Shown in pieces: positions 32,295 through 41,827 of a stretch of DNA of 64,000 nucleotides. The notes under the pieces are model-generated. The model saw nothing but the letters and a program-made list of their open reading frames with translations. It made no database searches and was not told where the DNA came from. Source of the stretch: Staphylococcus canis (GTDB taxonomy: Bacteria > Bacillota > Bacilli > Staphylococcales > Staphylococcaceae); NCBI RefSeq assembly GCF_016238445.1, contig NZ_JABANU010000007.1, positions 33,862-97,861 of the forward strand, given 5' to 3'. Each line of letters starts with the position of its first letter. Position 1 is the first letter of the stretch. Position numbers and translations under genes: made by a program.

Positions 32295-33338
32295 ATGCAA
32301 CACGTTACTTCGGACATACTCACTTTTAGAGGTAATCATTATGACTATGGTGTATCGGTTGGACAATGGCTGAAAAAGACTGAAATGCTCAAAAATAGAT
32401 CGCGTGAGTGGAAGAAACGTATGCCTCGTTTCGATATAGACATTGCCGAAACACATCAGATTTATCAACAATACGCACCTCAGATTTGGCAAGAGATTCT
32501 AGGTATTCAAGATGTTCTAAATATACCAACGCGCCAAGCCATACTTAATTTTGCCCATTATCGCTTTACCGAACTTCCTGATAGTGGTTGCACAGTTTAT
32601 GTTGGCTCGGACTATATTGTTAGAAACTATGACTATCACCCTGCAACTTATGATGGTCGATATCAATTATTTCAACCAAATGATGGTGGATATGCTCAAA
32701 TTGGACCGATGTCAAGAACAACAGGCCGTATGGATGGTATGAATGAACATGGCTTAGTTATGGCTTATAATTTTATGCACCGTAAAAAACCTGCAAATGG
32801 TTTTGTATGTTATATGGTTGGGCGTCTAGTATTAGAGTTATGCAAAGATGTACCAGAAGCTGTGCAGTTTTTGAAAACTATTCCGCATCGAAGTTCTTTT
32901 AGTTATATTTTACAAGACAAACATAATCAACACGCCATTGTTGAAGTTACACCTAGAGGCGTTGAAGTCCGCTATGATACAACCTGTACTAATCATTTCA
33001 AATTACTTACACATGAAAATCGCAACTATACGAAAGAGTCTAAAGATCGCCTTGAACGTCTTGAAACAGCTTTAAACCAAAACACTTCAGACCGCTTCGA
33101 AGTATTTAAACTATTTAATCAACCTGAACAACACATCTACAGTAAATTATTTAAAAGCTGGAGTGGGACGATTCATACTTCTATGTATGAACCTAAAACG
33201 TTACACGCTTGGATTGCATTAGGTGAAAACCAAGCACCTACTATGATTGATTTCGGTCAATGGCTACAAGGCACACCTTTAACACTAACAGAATTACAAG
33301 GCTATATCGATACCGACATCACTTTTGCAACCCATTAA
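32295..33338 (+). CDS. C45-type autoproteolytic acyltransferase/hydrolase
   Basis: A 347-residue N-terminal-nucleophile protein of the penicillin acyltransferase-like (C45, choloylglycine hydrolase-related) superfamily. The likely nucleophile is C99 in PDSGCTVYVG, followed by VRNYDYHP, the usual N-Y-D block of this fold. The chain before C99 would be the propeptide removed by self-cleavage. The start at 32295 fits AGAGGA; the longer frame to 32265 lacks a site. It has no signal peptide, so it is probably cytoplasmic. The amide substrate is unknown. Confidence 0.82.
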   Translation: MQHVTSDILTFRGNHYDYGVSVGQWLKKTEMLKNRSREWKKRMPRFDIDIAETHQIYQQYAPQIWQEILGIQDVLNIPTRQAILNFAHYRFTELPDSGCTVYVGSDYIVRNYDYHPATYDGRYQLFQPNDGGYAQIGPMSRTTGRMDGMNEHGLVMAYNFMHRKKPANGFVCYMVGRLVLELCKDVPEAVQFLKTIPHRSSFSYILQDKHNQHAIVEVTPRGVEVRYDTTCTNHFKLLTHENRNYTKESKDRLERLETALNQNTSDRFEVFKLFNQPEQHIYSKLFKSWSGTIHTSMYEPKTLHAWIALGENQAPTMIDFGQWLQGTPLTLTELQGYIDTDITFATH

Positions 33339-33368
33339 CTGTTTAAATTTTTACATTCTAAATGTAAT

Positions 33369-33396
33369 AAGCTTGGGATTTTGATATCCCAAGCTT
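33369..33396. terminator. Bidirectional terminator after the C45 acyltransferase gene
   Basis: AAGCTTGGGA (33369-33378) pairs with TCCCAAGCTT (33387-33396) around an 8-base loop. It lies between convergent genes. Confidence 0.8.
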
Positions 33397-33436
33397 TCTT
33401 AAGTTTACTTTATGATTTCTCTGTTTATGCATTTCT

Positions 33437-34279
33437 CTATTTTACAGTGATATCACCACGGTCAGCATATAATTCTACTTTATATGTACCTTGACCATTC
33501 TTACCTCTGTGAATGTGCTGATTTTGAATATACGACTTCCCTTTTTCAGAATCAATTTTAAACATCGTATTTTGAGGTGCTTCTAAATAATTAAGCAAGA
33601 TATCTCCTTTTTTAATTGAACCTTTCATAGATATTTTTGAAGGCGCATGGTGAAGTTCGATCATACCTTCCTTAACTTTACAAACACTAGTGTTTAACAT
33701 TGTCTTATTAAGGTTAATAGTCCCTTTATTAAGATTCATTTCACTATGTTCAAAGCTACTATTTTCTACATCCAAAATGGTTTCATTCCCATAAATATAC
33801 GCATTTTTAAAATCACTATGTTTAATATGGATGCCACCATGTTTTTCATTTTGAATCGTTGTTTTGATATGCTTTAAATGATTTAAATTGATATCTGACA
33901 TACGCGATTGAATATGCAATTCCTCTAATACATCTTTAGGTACTTCAATATTCAGTTGTCCATGATGACTTTCAAAAGGATTAACATTTACCATACTCTT
34001 AGACGTTTTGGCCGCTTCATTAATCTTTAAAGTCCCACCTTTACCATTAAGATTTAATTGATGCGGTCCGTGATATGTCACTTTAAATACTTTTCCTTCT
34101 ACAACATTTATGTCTGCTGTATTGCTTTGTACCATTAAGTGTTCGAATTGTTGGTCATTAAAAACTTTTTCAATATTTTTTAATTGATGATGATCTTTTT
34201 CAAAACCAAACCAAGCCACTGTGCCACATATAAAGAAAAATAAAAAAGCACTTACTCCGAATAGAAATAATTTTTTCAT
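33437..34279 (-). CDS. DUF4097 family protein, membrane anchored
   Basis: A 280-residue protein with an N-terminal hydrophobic anchor (about 4-26) and a long beta-rich extracellular part. The repeating pattern (INLNKTMLN, ILDVENSSFEH, IKHSDFKNAYIYG) is typical of the DUF4097 adhesin-like beta solenoid. It is 7 bases after the DUF1700 gene; the DUF1700-DUF4097 pair is common in Firmicutes, often behind a PadR regulator that I do not see here. It may respond to envelope stress, which is an inference. Confidence 0.8.
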   Translation of the reverse strand: MKKLFLFGVSAFLFFFICGTVAWFGFEKDHHQLKNIEKVFNDQQFEHLMVQSNTADINVVEGKVFKVTYHGPHQLNLNGKGGTLKINEAAKTSKSMVNVNPFESHHGQLNIEVPKDVLEELHIQSRMSDINLNHLKHIKTTIQNEKHGGIHIKHSDFKNAYIYGNETILDVENSSFEHSEMNLNKGTINLNKTMLNTSVCKVKEGMIELHHAPSKISMKGSIKKGDILLNYLEAPQNTMFKIDSEKGKSYIQNQHIHRGKNGQGTYKVELYADRGDITVK

Positions 34280-34286
34280 TTATTCA

Positions 34287-34838
34287 CTATCCCTTTTTAA
34301 ATAAATTAATATTCCATGTTAAGTATCTAATGACAAGATAACGAATTGCAAGTAACAATTTAGCAATAATCACTAAAAAAGTGACACCTAAACCGAAATA
34401 TGATAATCCGAATAATAGATTACTTAAAGAAAAATATTGAAACCCAACCCACGCTGTTGATACAAGTATAATGATAGGCGCAAGAACCATACCTACTGAA
34501 ATCAGTACTCCTATCGTTATAAATAATAGCGTGAAAAGAAGCGGAATGAGTACAAATATTAAAGTAATAATACTCATACCTATAGTTGCGAAGAGTGCAC
34601 GTAAAATATGTGGTATATCTGGCTTATGCTGCGCTTTTTTTACAGCATATGTTGCATAATTTTGTTTCGCCACCTTTTTAGGTGAATCAAGCGTTTGCAC
34701 AATCTCTTTCGCACTTTTCCCCTTTTTTTCTGCTTCAAAAAAATACTGTTCATACAGTGACATAATCTCATCGACACGGGATGCTGGGAGTTTATGAAGA
34801 CGTTGTTCAAGCTCATTTAAATATGTAATTTTATCCAA
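34287..34838 (-). CDS. DUF1700 family membrane protein
   Basis: A 183-residue protein. The cytoplasmic N-terminus (1-70) is the DUF1700 region with YLNELEQRLHKLPASRVDEI and a basic stretch, followed by several hydrophobic helices (about 80-110, 112-135 and 140-170). The start is a TTG at 34838, seven bases after AAAGGGG. It forms a two-gene operon with the DUF4097 gene. The function is unknown. Confidence 0.82.
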   Translation of the reverse strand: MDKITYLNELEQRLHKLPASRVDEIMSLYEQYFFEAEKKGKSAKEIVQTLDSPKKVAKQNYATYAVKKAQHKPDIPHILRALFATIGMSIITLIFVLIPLLFTLLFITIGVLISVGMVLAPIIILVSTAWVGFQYFSLSNLLFGLSYFGLGVTFLVIIAKLLLAIRYLVIRYLTWNINLFKKG

Positions 34839-35027
34839 ACCGTAACCCCTTTCTTAAAGGATTGTACAAATATCATAATACTTTAAATTATATATAGGCT
34901 TTCTCATAATTTGAAGCTAAACTTCTAATTTGTATTTTAATTGTTAAATTCTTAATTTGTCATAATCTTTTTAATTTTCCTTATAATAAATTATTGCTAT
35001 AATGAAGATTGAATGGGAGGGATACTA

Positions 35028-35585
35028 ATGGTACATTTAAAAACATTTTATGAAGAAGCAAAGCCTTTATCACAATACATTGATGATATGACAACAAACC
35101 AAGAAGCACTTAAAGGGGTATATGATCATTTCGAATTACCTAAAAATGACCCCAGATTGGACGCTATTAAAAAGAAAGATTACCGTCATGTTTTAGTCAT
35201 TAGTGAAGATTGGTGTGGCGACGCAATGATGAATGTCCCGATCTTACAACATATCGCGGAACAATTAGACTTAGACGTTCGCGTTTTTTATAGAGATGAA
35301 GATACACGTCTCATCGATCAATATTTAACAAACGGTAAGTCTCGTTCAATTCCTATCTTTATTTTCTTAAACGATCAATTCGAGCAACGTGCAGTCTGGG
35401 GGCCTAGAGCTAATCAAGTGCAGAATTTCGTCGAAGATATTCGCGCTAAATATTTACCAGATAAAGAAGATCCAGAATTTGATGATAAACAAAAAGAAGT
35501 CCATCAAATGATTCATAACCGTTACACTGCCGATTCACAATTTTGGCAATACGTTTATGACTCAATTCTTGATAGACTTCAATAA
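35028..35585 (+). CDS. Thioredoxin-fold protein with a single active-site cysteine
   Basis: A 185-residue protein with a thioredoxin fold. The usual WCxxC is replaced by WCGDAM at 62-67, so only C63 remains, and KSRSIPIFIF carries the cis-proline. That makes classical disulfide exchange unlikely; a glutaredoxin-like monothiol role or a binding role is possible. The ATG at 35028 follows GGGAGGG; the frame upstream to 35013 covers the site. It is divergent from the DUF1700 gene and ends at a strong hairpin. Confidence 0.82.
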   Translation: MVHLKTFYEEAKPLSQYIDDMTTNQEALKGVYDHFELPKNDPRLDAIKKKDYRHVLVISEDWCGDAMMNVPILQHIAEQLDLDVRVFYRDEDTRLIDQYLTNGKSRSIPIFIFLNDQFEQRAVWGPRANQVQNFVEDIRAKYLPDKEDPEFDDKQKEVHQMIHNRYTADSQFWQYVYDSILDRLQ

Positions 35586-35599
35586 TTCAATTTATATTG

Positions 35600-35658
35600 A
35601 GCTGTATAGAGGTTAGAAAATCATGTAGACAGATATGATTCCCTAGCCTCTTACAGCT
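35600..35658. terminator. Bidirectional terminator between the thioredoxin-like gene and gntP
   Basis: AGCTGTA and AGAGGTTAG pair with CTAGCCTCT and TACAGCT across a 26-base loop, with one unmatched base. It sits between convergent genes. Confidence 0.75.
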
Positions 35659-35675
35659 TTTCAACTCTAATTAAA

Positions 35676-37037
35676 TTAAACGAAAAGACTTAATAGATAA
35701 ACACAAATTAATCCACTCACTGAAATTATCGTTTCAACCATAGACCATGTTAAAAATGTCTCTTTAATCGTTAATCCAAAATACTCTCTGAACATCCAAA
35801 ACCCGGCATCATTTACATGTGAACAAAATACACTACCTGCCCCAATGGCTAAAACTACTAGCGCTGCATTAACATCACTTGTTTCGAGTAACGGTAGAAT
35901 AATACCTGTTGTTGATATGGCAGCAACCGTTGCTGAACCCAATGCTAAACGAAGCAATGCGGCAACAAGCCATGCAAGAATAAGTGGTGAAATATGCGCA
36001 TCAACAAAGAAATACTCGATTGTTTTACCTACGCCACCATCAATAAGAATTTGTTTAAATGCACCGCCACCTCCAATAATTAAGAGCATCATACCAATGG
36101 GTGTAATTGCCTGAGTAACACTATCCATTATATCTGACATAGAACGCTTCATATGTAGCCCCATACTGTATATTGCAAAGAGCACTGCAATTAACATTGC
36201 TGTCCCAGCTGTTCCAACAAAGTAAACTAGACTCTCTATAAAATGAGTGGGTTGTTTTTCATGTCCTGTAATAAGTTGCCATACCGTAGCAATTAGCATC
36301 AGAATTACAGGTAATAACGCTGTAAATACACTGGTTTTAAAACTTGGCAATTCCTCTGGTTTAAATGAGCGTGTAGCACCAAGTGATGAAATATCTCCTT
36401 CACGATGAAACGCTGATTGTGATAAATGTGGTGCTATTTTAACAAATAATGGTCCTGATATAAGCGTTACAGGTATTGCGACAATGAATCCGTACAGTAG
36501 TACTTGGCCTATATCTGCATGTAATGCTTGAGCAATTACAACAGGACCTGGATGCGGTGGTAGAAATCCATGTGTCACTGATAGTGCTGTTACCATAGGC
36601 AAACCAATTTGAAGTTGAGATATTTTCATTCTTTTCGCAATTGTAAATACTAAAGGTATGAGTAACACTAATCCAACTTCAAAAAATAGCGCAACCCCAA
36701 TAATAAATGATGCGATTACCATAGCCCATTGCACATAACGTTGACCAAACTTTGTAACTAAAGTATCCGCAATTTGAGTCGCACCACCACCATCTGAAAG
36801 TAACTTACCTAACATTGCACCTAATCCAAAAATGAGCGCAATATGACCCAGTGTACTTCCTATCCCTGTCTCTATTGTTTCAATAATTTTATCCAATGGC
36901 ATACCAAGTAAAATACCTGTTACTACAGACGTCATAATTAAAGCAATAAATGTATTGATTTTAAAATAAATAATTAAAACTAATAATATTAAAATACCGA
37001 TGATAACACCAAATAATGGCCATAACATTTCAAACAT
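35676..37037 (-). CDS. gntP: Gluconate permease GntP
   Basis: A 453-residue integral membrane symporter of the GntP family with about 12 or more hydrophobic segments. Family blocks seen include ALSVTHGFLPPHPGPV and the late GSVFCSHVNDAGFWMFREYF. It imports D-gluconate with protons. It is the last gene of gntR-gntK-gntP, 18 bases after gntK, and is presumably induced by gluconate. Confidence 0.94.
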   Translation of the reverse strand: MFEMLWPLFGVIIGILILLVLIIYFKINTFIALIMTSVVTGILLGMPLDKIIETIETGIGSTLGHIALIFGLGAMLGKLLSDGGGATQIADTLVTKFGQRYVQWAMVIASFIIGVALFFEVGLVLLIPLVFTIAKRMKISQLQIGLPMVTALSVTHGFLPPHPGPVVIAQALHADIGQVLLYGFIVAIPVTLISGPLFVKIAPHLSQSAFHREGDISSLGATRSFKPEELPSFKTSVFTALLPVILMLIATVWQLITGHEKQPTHFIESLVYFVGTAGTAMLIAVLFAIYSMGLHMKRSMSDIMDSVTQAITPIGMMLLIIGGGGAFKQILIDGGVGKTIEYFFVDAHISPLILAWLVAALLRLALGSATVAAISTTGIILPLLETSDVNAALVVLAIGAGSVFCSHVNDAGFWMFREYFGLTIKETFLTWSMVETIISVSGLICVYLLSLFV

Positions 37038-37055
37038 TCTTTTCCCTCTTTTACA

Positions 37056-38588
37056 TTAATGATTTTTTGATCTTTGAAACTGAGCGAGTTCACGATATGT
37101 GTGTGTTAATGATTGTGCAATATCATCAAATATCGGTACCAATTGTTGATAAATTTGATGGTTGTCTTTATTTGGTTCATGGATATACGTGGTTTCTGTC
37201 CAATCGTTTAATATTTCATAATCATCTATCTCACCAATAGATTTTAGTCCTACCACGCACGCTCCTAAGCAAGAACTTTCTTGTTCAACTGGAACGTCGA
37301 CTTGAGCATCAAAAATATCCGCAACGATTTGACGCCATAACGCACTTTTCGCAAATCCACCTGTTGCACTGATCTGAAATGCTTGTGCATCAATTACTTC
37401 ATTTAATGCTCTAAATACACTGTATAAATTTAAAATTACACCTTCTAAAACTGCACGAATCATATGTTCTTTTTGATGTGCTAAAGTTAATCCGATAAAT
37501 GACCCTCGTGCATCTGATGTCCAGAGTGGTGCACGTTCTCCTGTTAAATAAGGATGGAAAAGTAAACCATTAGCACCCGGCTCAACTGTCTCCGCAATTT
37601 CCGTGATTAACGCGTAGCTGTCTTTATTTAGACGCTTTGCTGTTTCTGTCTCACTTGCAAGCAGCTCTTCTTTAAGCCATCTGAGTACTACAGCACCGTT
37701 ATTCACTGGGCCCCCTACTACATAATGGGATTCATCTAACACATAACAAAATGTCCGCCCCGCTTCATCTATAATAGGCTCATCTACAACGGTACGAATT
37801 GCTCCTGACGTTCCAATCGTTAAAGCAATTTCACCTTTTCTAAAGCGATTCACCCCTAAATTAGATAAAACCCCATCGCTAGCTCCAACGATAATTGGCG
37901 TATTCTGAGATAACCCCAAATCCTGAGCAATTTCTTGATTTTTAAACCATAATTGCTCCGTAGTCGGTACGATTTCTGGTAATTGATTACTATTAATGTT
38001 GAGTAAATTCAAAATCTCTTGATCCCATTGTCGTGTCTTTAAATTCATCATACCTGTAGCTGATGCAAGTGATACATCTATAACCCATCGACCAGTTAAT
38101 TGAAATAGTACGTATGATTTTATATCAACAAAACACGAAGCACGATGGAATATATTCGTTTGATGCTCTTTAAACCATAATATTTTACTTAATGGTGACA
38201 TTGCGTGAATCGGTGTTCCTGTTTTTTCATACAACTGTATATTATTTGCTTTTAAACGTTCAGCAACAATTTGTGCGCGATTATCTGCCCAAGTTATACT
38301 ATTAGTTAAACGATGATGGTCATCATCCATGATAATTAAACTGTGCATCTGTGCACTTAAAGCGACAAATTTGATTTCATTTGCTTGAATGCCCTTTGCG
38401 ACAATAACTTGTTTGATTGTATTTTTAACGGCTTGTACAATTTCATCTGGATCTTCTTCTGAAATGTCTACTGTTGGTGTATGTAGTGGATATTCAATAT
38501 GAGCCTGATACATCATTTCACCTTCAACCGTGTAAAGGACTGCCTTCGTACTCGTTGTTCCAATATCCACGCCAATCATATACTGCAC
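37056..38588 (-). CDS. gntK: Gluconokinase GntK (FGGY family)
   Basis: A 510-residue sugar kinase that makes 6-phosphogluconate, which enters the pentose phosphate route. The N-terminal phosphate loop is GVDIGTTSTKAVLY, the second ATP-binding part is LTIGTSGAIRTV, and the late FGGY signature region is around ISATGGFAKSALWRQIVAD. It lies between gntR and gntP in a compact operon. By this context gluconate is the best substrate choice among FGGY kinases. Confidence 0.93.
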   Translation of the reverse strand: MQYMIGVDIGTTSTKAVLYTVEGEMMYQAHIEYPLHTPTVDISEEDPDEIVQAVKNTIKQVIVAKGIQANEIKFVALSAQMHSLIIMDDDHHRLTNSITWADNRAQIVAERLKANNIQLYEKTGTPIHAMSPLSKILWFKEHQTNIFHRASCFVDIKSYVLFQLTGRWVIDVSLASATGMMNLKTRQWDQEILNLLNINSNQLPEIVPTTEQLWFKNQEIAQDLGLSQNTPIIVGASDGVLSNLGVNRFRKGEIALTIGTSGAIRTVVDEPIIDEAGRTFCYVLDESHYVVGGPVNNGAVVLRWLKEELLASETETAKRLNKDSYALITEIAETVEPGANGLLFHPYLTGERAPLWTSDARGSFIGLTLAHQKEHMIRAVLEGVILNLYSVFRALNEVIDAQAFQISATGGFAKSALWRQIVADIFDAQVDVPVEQESSCLGACVVGLKSIGEIDDYEILNDWTETTYIHEPNKDNHQIYQQLVPIFDDIAQSLTHTYRELAQFQRSKNH

Positions 38589-38606
38589 TATGCGATTCTC
38601 CTTTCC

Positions 38607-39281
38607 TTATTTGGCCCAGAAAGCACCAATGTTATTATTAATATCAGTAAAATTTGCTTTAAAGGCATCGTACATTTGTAAGCGATCTTTTGCTTCAATC
38701 GCTTCAACAAATTGCTTATGATTTTTTAAAATACGCTCAAAATCTTGAGGATTCGATTGCATTCGCTTATGCATACTAATGTATATAAGACACAGCATCA
38801 TTGGTTTCATTTGTTGCCAAAGATGCATCAGGTATTGGTGATCACAAGCTTCTACCATAAGTTCATGAAAATTAAGATCTTCCACCGTAAATCGCTCTTC
38901 ATCGTTAAATTGAACACTCACACGCATCATTTCCAATGACTGATACATCTTCTGAATAATCTTGCTCAAATCATTACGTTGAATCACTTTTGTAAAAGCA
39001 AAAGATTCAATCATCAAGCGTATATCAGTTAATTCTTGTTTATGTGTCTCATTAAATGGCAACACTTCTGCCCCCATTCTTTCAAGACGAATTAAGCGAT
39101 CTTGACTTAAGATTTTAAACGCATCACGCACAGGTGAGCGACTAACTCGAAACTGTGTAGCGATTTGATTTTCAGTAATGACTTGTGGTTCTAGGTCACC
39201 ACTCAGGATATCTAGTCTTAATGTAGCAGCAATAGCCTCACCCTTAGACAACGGCTTTAACCATGCTTTTGGATATTCCAT
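38607..39281 (-). CDS. gntR: GntR family regulator of the gluconate operon
   Basis: A 224-residue FadR-subfamily GntR protein. The winged helix at about 10-75 has TENQIATQFRVSRSPVRDAFKIL, and the rest is an alpha-helical ligand domain. It should repress its own operon and release on gluconate. The start at 39281 follows GAGGTGG; the GTG at 39290 overlaps that site. A textbook GntR operator lies just upstream (39295-39308), which supports autoregulation. Confidence 0.93.
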   Translation of the reverse strand: MEYPKAWLKPLSKGEAIAATLRLDILSGDLEPQVITENQIATQFRVSRSPVRDAFKILSQDRLIRLERMGAEVLPFNETHKQELTDIRLMIESFAFTKVIQRNDLSKIIQKMYQSLEMMRVSVQFNDEERFTVEDLNFHELMVEACDHQYLMHLWQQMKPMMLCLIYISMHKRMQSNPQDFERILKNHKQFVEAIEAKDRLQMYDAFKANFTDINNNIGAFWAK

Positions 39282-39294
39282 TATTACCACCTCA

Positions 39295-39308
39295 ACTTGT
39301 ATACAAGT
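39295..39308. promoter_or_regulatory. GntR operator
   Basis: ACTTGTATACAAGT is a perfect 14-base palindrome. With its flank (ACTTGTATACAAGTAT) it matches the Bacillus subtilis gnt operator ATACTTGTATACAAGTAT. It is 14 bases upstream of the gntR start, where bound GntR would block transcription. Confidence 0.88.
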
Positions 39309-39330
39309 ATTCTAAATGAATTTCTATTTT

Positions 39331-39346
39331 TTGTAAACGTTTTCTT
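39331..39346. promoter_or_regulatory. Candidate cre site (CcpA)
   Basis: TTGTAAACGTTTTCTT matches the consensus WTGNNARCGNWWWCAW with one mismatch. Its place upstream of gntRKP fits catabolite repression of gluconate use. Confidence 0.65.
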
Positions 39347-39353
39347 AAATATC

Positions 39354-39459
39354 AAAAAAATTGCTATCTCTCATAGACTTAGAACAACAGTGTCTCTCTC
39401 ACATCTATTTGATGTGATGTATAAGCGAAAGCTTGTTCTAAACTTATGAGGATAGCAAT
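39354..39459 (-). terminator. Large terminator after pmtD
   Basis: ATTGCTATC, CTCATA and TTAGAACAA on the left pair with TTGTTCTAA, TATGAG and GATAGCAAT on the right with few mismatches, and CACATC/GATGTG forms the tip. On the - strand it is followed by TTTTTTT, so it is a strong terminator for the pmt operon. Confidence 0.8.
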
Positions 39460-39477
39460 CCTTTGAATCATATTAGA

Positions 39478-40206
39478 TTAAATATCTTTTTTAGTAATCG
39501 AAATGAAATTAGCTATTGTTAAAACAACAATAGATGCAATATTGATAAACCATTGCCAATTTGTGAAAGTCAATTTCCCTTCAAGTGACTTATCACTTAA
39601 ATAACTAATTGGGATATATTTCATTGATTTTTCCAGATTATCACCTATTTCAGGAATTAACGGAATGAATGGTTTCACAACAGGCAAAATAAGTAGTAAT
39701 AAAATACCTAATGTAAACACAAGTGATGGTTTTTGAACAAATAAATTAATTAAGAATAACAATAAACCGTATACTAAGAATAAAATAAGATAAAATACTA
39801 ACAACTCACCAATTTGATCAGTTTTTAAATCTTTACCTTTTGTTGTCCACTGAATGATATATGTGATGATTAGCACTACTGCAGTTGTTAACACAGCAAT
39901 ACAAATGATTGAAAGAAATTTTGTTACAAAATAACCAATTCGACTGCGTACACTGTTTAAATATAATTGAATAGTACCTTGACCACTGTCACGTGTAATT
40001 GTTTTAATTACGAATAGTAATCCTATTAGTGAAAAGAACCATTTCGCAACACTAAACATAGTATTGGCATCAATGTCAGTATCATTAGCCACCATAATGC
40101 CAACTGTAATACCAATAGGTAATACGCCTAACAGAATTGCAATATAAGTTAATGGACTTTTAAATATACTGATCATATCAAACTTCAATAATTGCAAACT
40201 ATTCAT
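39478..40206 (-). CDS. pmtD: PmtD-like ABC transporter permease
   Basis: A 242-residue ABC-2 type permease with six hydrophobic segments and the cytoplasmic loop TRDSGQGTIQLYLNS. Its ATG overlaps the pmtC stop (TAATG). In S. aureus PmtABCD exports phenol-soluble modulins, including delta-haemolysin, and protects the cell from them. The assignment rests on the five-gene order pmtR-A-B-C-D and on domain types. A homologous exporter with another cargo cannot be excluded. Confidence 0.85.
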   Translation of the reverse strand: MNSLQLLKFDMISIFKSPLTYIAILLGVLPIGITVGIMVANDTDIDANTMFSVAKWFFSLIGLLFVIKTITRDSGQGTIQLYLNSVRSRIGYFVTKFLSIICIAVLTTAVVLIITYIIQWTTKGKDLKTDQIGELLVFYLILFLVYGLLLFLINLFVQKPSLVFTLGILLLLILPVVKPFIPLIPEIGDNLEKSMKYIPISYLSDKSLEGKLTFTNWQWFINIASIVVLTIANFISITKKDI

Positions 40207-41078
40207 TATGCATCACCTCTTTGATTAATATTAAAGTACGTATCACGTAATGACGCTTTACGAGTATCGATAAATCGAGGATATATATTGTGTTGAGCTA
40301 ATCCTTTGAGTAAGGTTTGATAATTATTTTGAGCATTAATCGTAATTTCACCCGTATCTTTTTGAGACTGAACCACTTTGAAATGCTCTGTTAAGTAACT
40401 TAAAGCCGCTTCAAAGTCTTTCTCATCTATATTTATCGTTGTTTGATCTGTCGTTTGACCTTCTGCCATGTTAACATCTTGTACAAAATGACCGTCTCTT
40501 AAAAATACTGCTCGATCACAAATCAGTTCAATGTCTTCTAGTTTGTGACTTGAGATCAATATTTTCATATCTAACTCATTGACAAGTGACTCTATTGTTT
40601 TAAGTACATCTATCGAACCATCTGGATCCATACCATTTGTCGGCTCATCAAGTATTAAAAACTTTGGCTTATTCATAAGAGAAACTGCGATTGCAAGTTT
40701 CTGTTTCATACCCATGGAGTACTTTTTCACTTTTTTCTTAATATACGACTCCATACCAAATGCACGAATAATATTTTCCGTATATGGTTTATCAAATCCA
40801 TTACCTAATACTTGAGCAAATAATTTTAAATTATAAAGTCCTGATTTATTGTCATATAACTTTGGATGTTCAATCAAATACCCAATATGATCATTTTTAG
40901 CAACCTTAACTTCTCCAGAATAGTTAATAATGTTACCATTCATAATTTTCATTAGCGTAGTTTTTCCCACACCATTTTTACCAATTAATCCCACAATTTT
41001 ACTATCATGAAATGCAAATTCTATATCATCAATGACAGTGTTCTGTCCGTAACGTTTTGTAATATGTTTTAATTCCAC
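40206..41078 (-). CDS. pmtC: PmtC-like ABC transporter ATPase
   Basis: A 290-residue ATPase with Walker A GKNGVGKTT near 33-41, signature YSMGMKQKLAIA, Walker B FLILDEPTNGMDP and a C-terminal helper region. It starts at a GTG 10 bases downstream of an AGGAGG site and 12 bases after pmtB. It would power the pore made with PmtD. Both ATPase subunits of this transporter have intact motifs. Confidence 0.88.
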   Translation of the reverse strand: MELKHITKRYGQNTVIDDIEFAFHDSKIVGLIGKNGVGKTTLMKIMNGNIINYSGEVKVAKNDHIGYLIEHPKLYDNKSGLYNLKLFAQVLGNGFDKPYTENIIRAFGMESYIKKKVKKYSMGMKQKLAIAVSLMNKPKFLILDEPTNGMDPDGSIDVLKTIESLVNELDMKILISSHKLEDIELICDRAVFLRDGHFVQDVNMAEGQTTDQTTINIDEKDFEAALSYLTEHFKVVQSQKDTGEITINAQNNYQTLLKGLAQHNIYPRFIDTRKASLRDTYFNINQRGDA

Positions 41079-41090
41079 ATTGAAAACCTC

Positions 41091-41738
41091 CTACCTTTTT
41101 TTAATTCGATAAACTTGGTACAGATATGACAAGATGGCAAGTATTATCGATAAAATAAAATACCATACCCCAACATCAATCGGTGCAAAGTATAATGGAT
41201 TTTTAAATTTCACAATCCCAATTGTCACTAAAATAACACCAATTGTAAATGGTACAACAAAAAGCATTGTGATGATATAAGCTGTCATTGGTATCTTATC
41301 ATTGAGCTTTTCACTACATCCTGGAAAACCAAAAACAAATGTTAATAAGTTAGCACTAATGAATAACCATAATACACTAAAGGTGATACCATTAAAATCG
41401 ACTATATTAGCCTTTAATTCATAAGACCATATCAGTAGCGCACCAAAAGCTGTGAGACTGATGACTGTAATATAGTGAGCGTTTAAAAGTTGGAATCGAG
41501 ATACAGGCAAACTATGATGAAAAATATATGCTTCTCGATTGCCCAATCGACGATAAATACGATAAGCGTGTGCACTATCAATAATCGCAATAACATGTAT
41601 GAATAATAATATAAATGACACCCAAATCATATTGTGATGTAAGACAAAATGATGTATTGGTAATAACAATAACGCTATACTATATATTGCTATTGTCCAT
41701 CTCCGAAAATAGAGATTACGTTTTATAAGTTGTACCAT
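41091..41738 (-). CDS. pmtB: PmtB-like ABC transporter membrane subunit
   Basis: A 215-residue membrane protein with six hydrophobic helices and a basic N-terminus MVQLIKRNLYFRRW. The start at 41738 follows AAGAAGG; the frame extends ten codons further without a better site. It pairs with the PmtA ATPase. The 89-base gap behind pmtA is the largest inside the operon and shows no clear terminator. Confidence 0.8.
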   Translation of the reverse strand: MVQLIKRNLYFRRWTIAIYSIALLLLPIHHFVLHHNMIWVSFILLFIHVIAIIDSAHAYRIYRRLGNREAYIFHHSLPVSRFQLLNAHYITVISLTAFGALLIWSYELKANIVDFNGITFSVLWLFISANLLTFVFGFPGCSEKLNDKIPMTAYIITMLFVVPFTIGVILVTIGIVKFKNPLYFAPIDVGVWYFILSIILAILSYLYQVYRIKKR

Positions 41739-41827
41739 AACGCTAACCTTCTTTGTAATGATAATCATTAAAATTTATAATCGACTTTATAACACAAGTT
41801 AGAGTCAATCATTCCCGTTTTATACCT

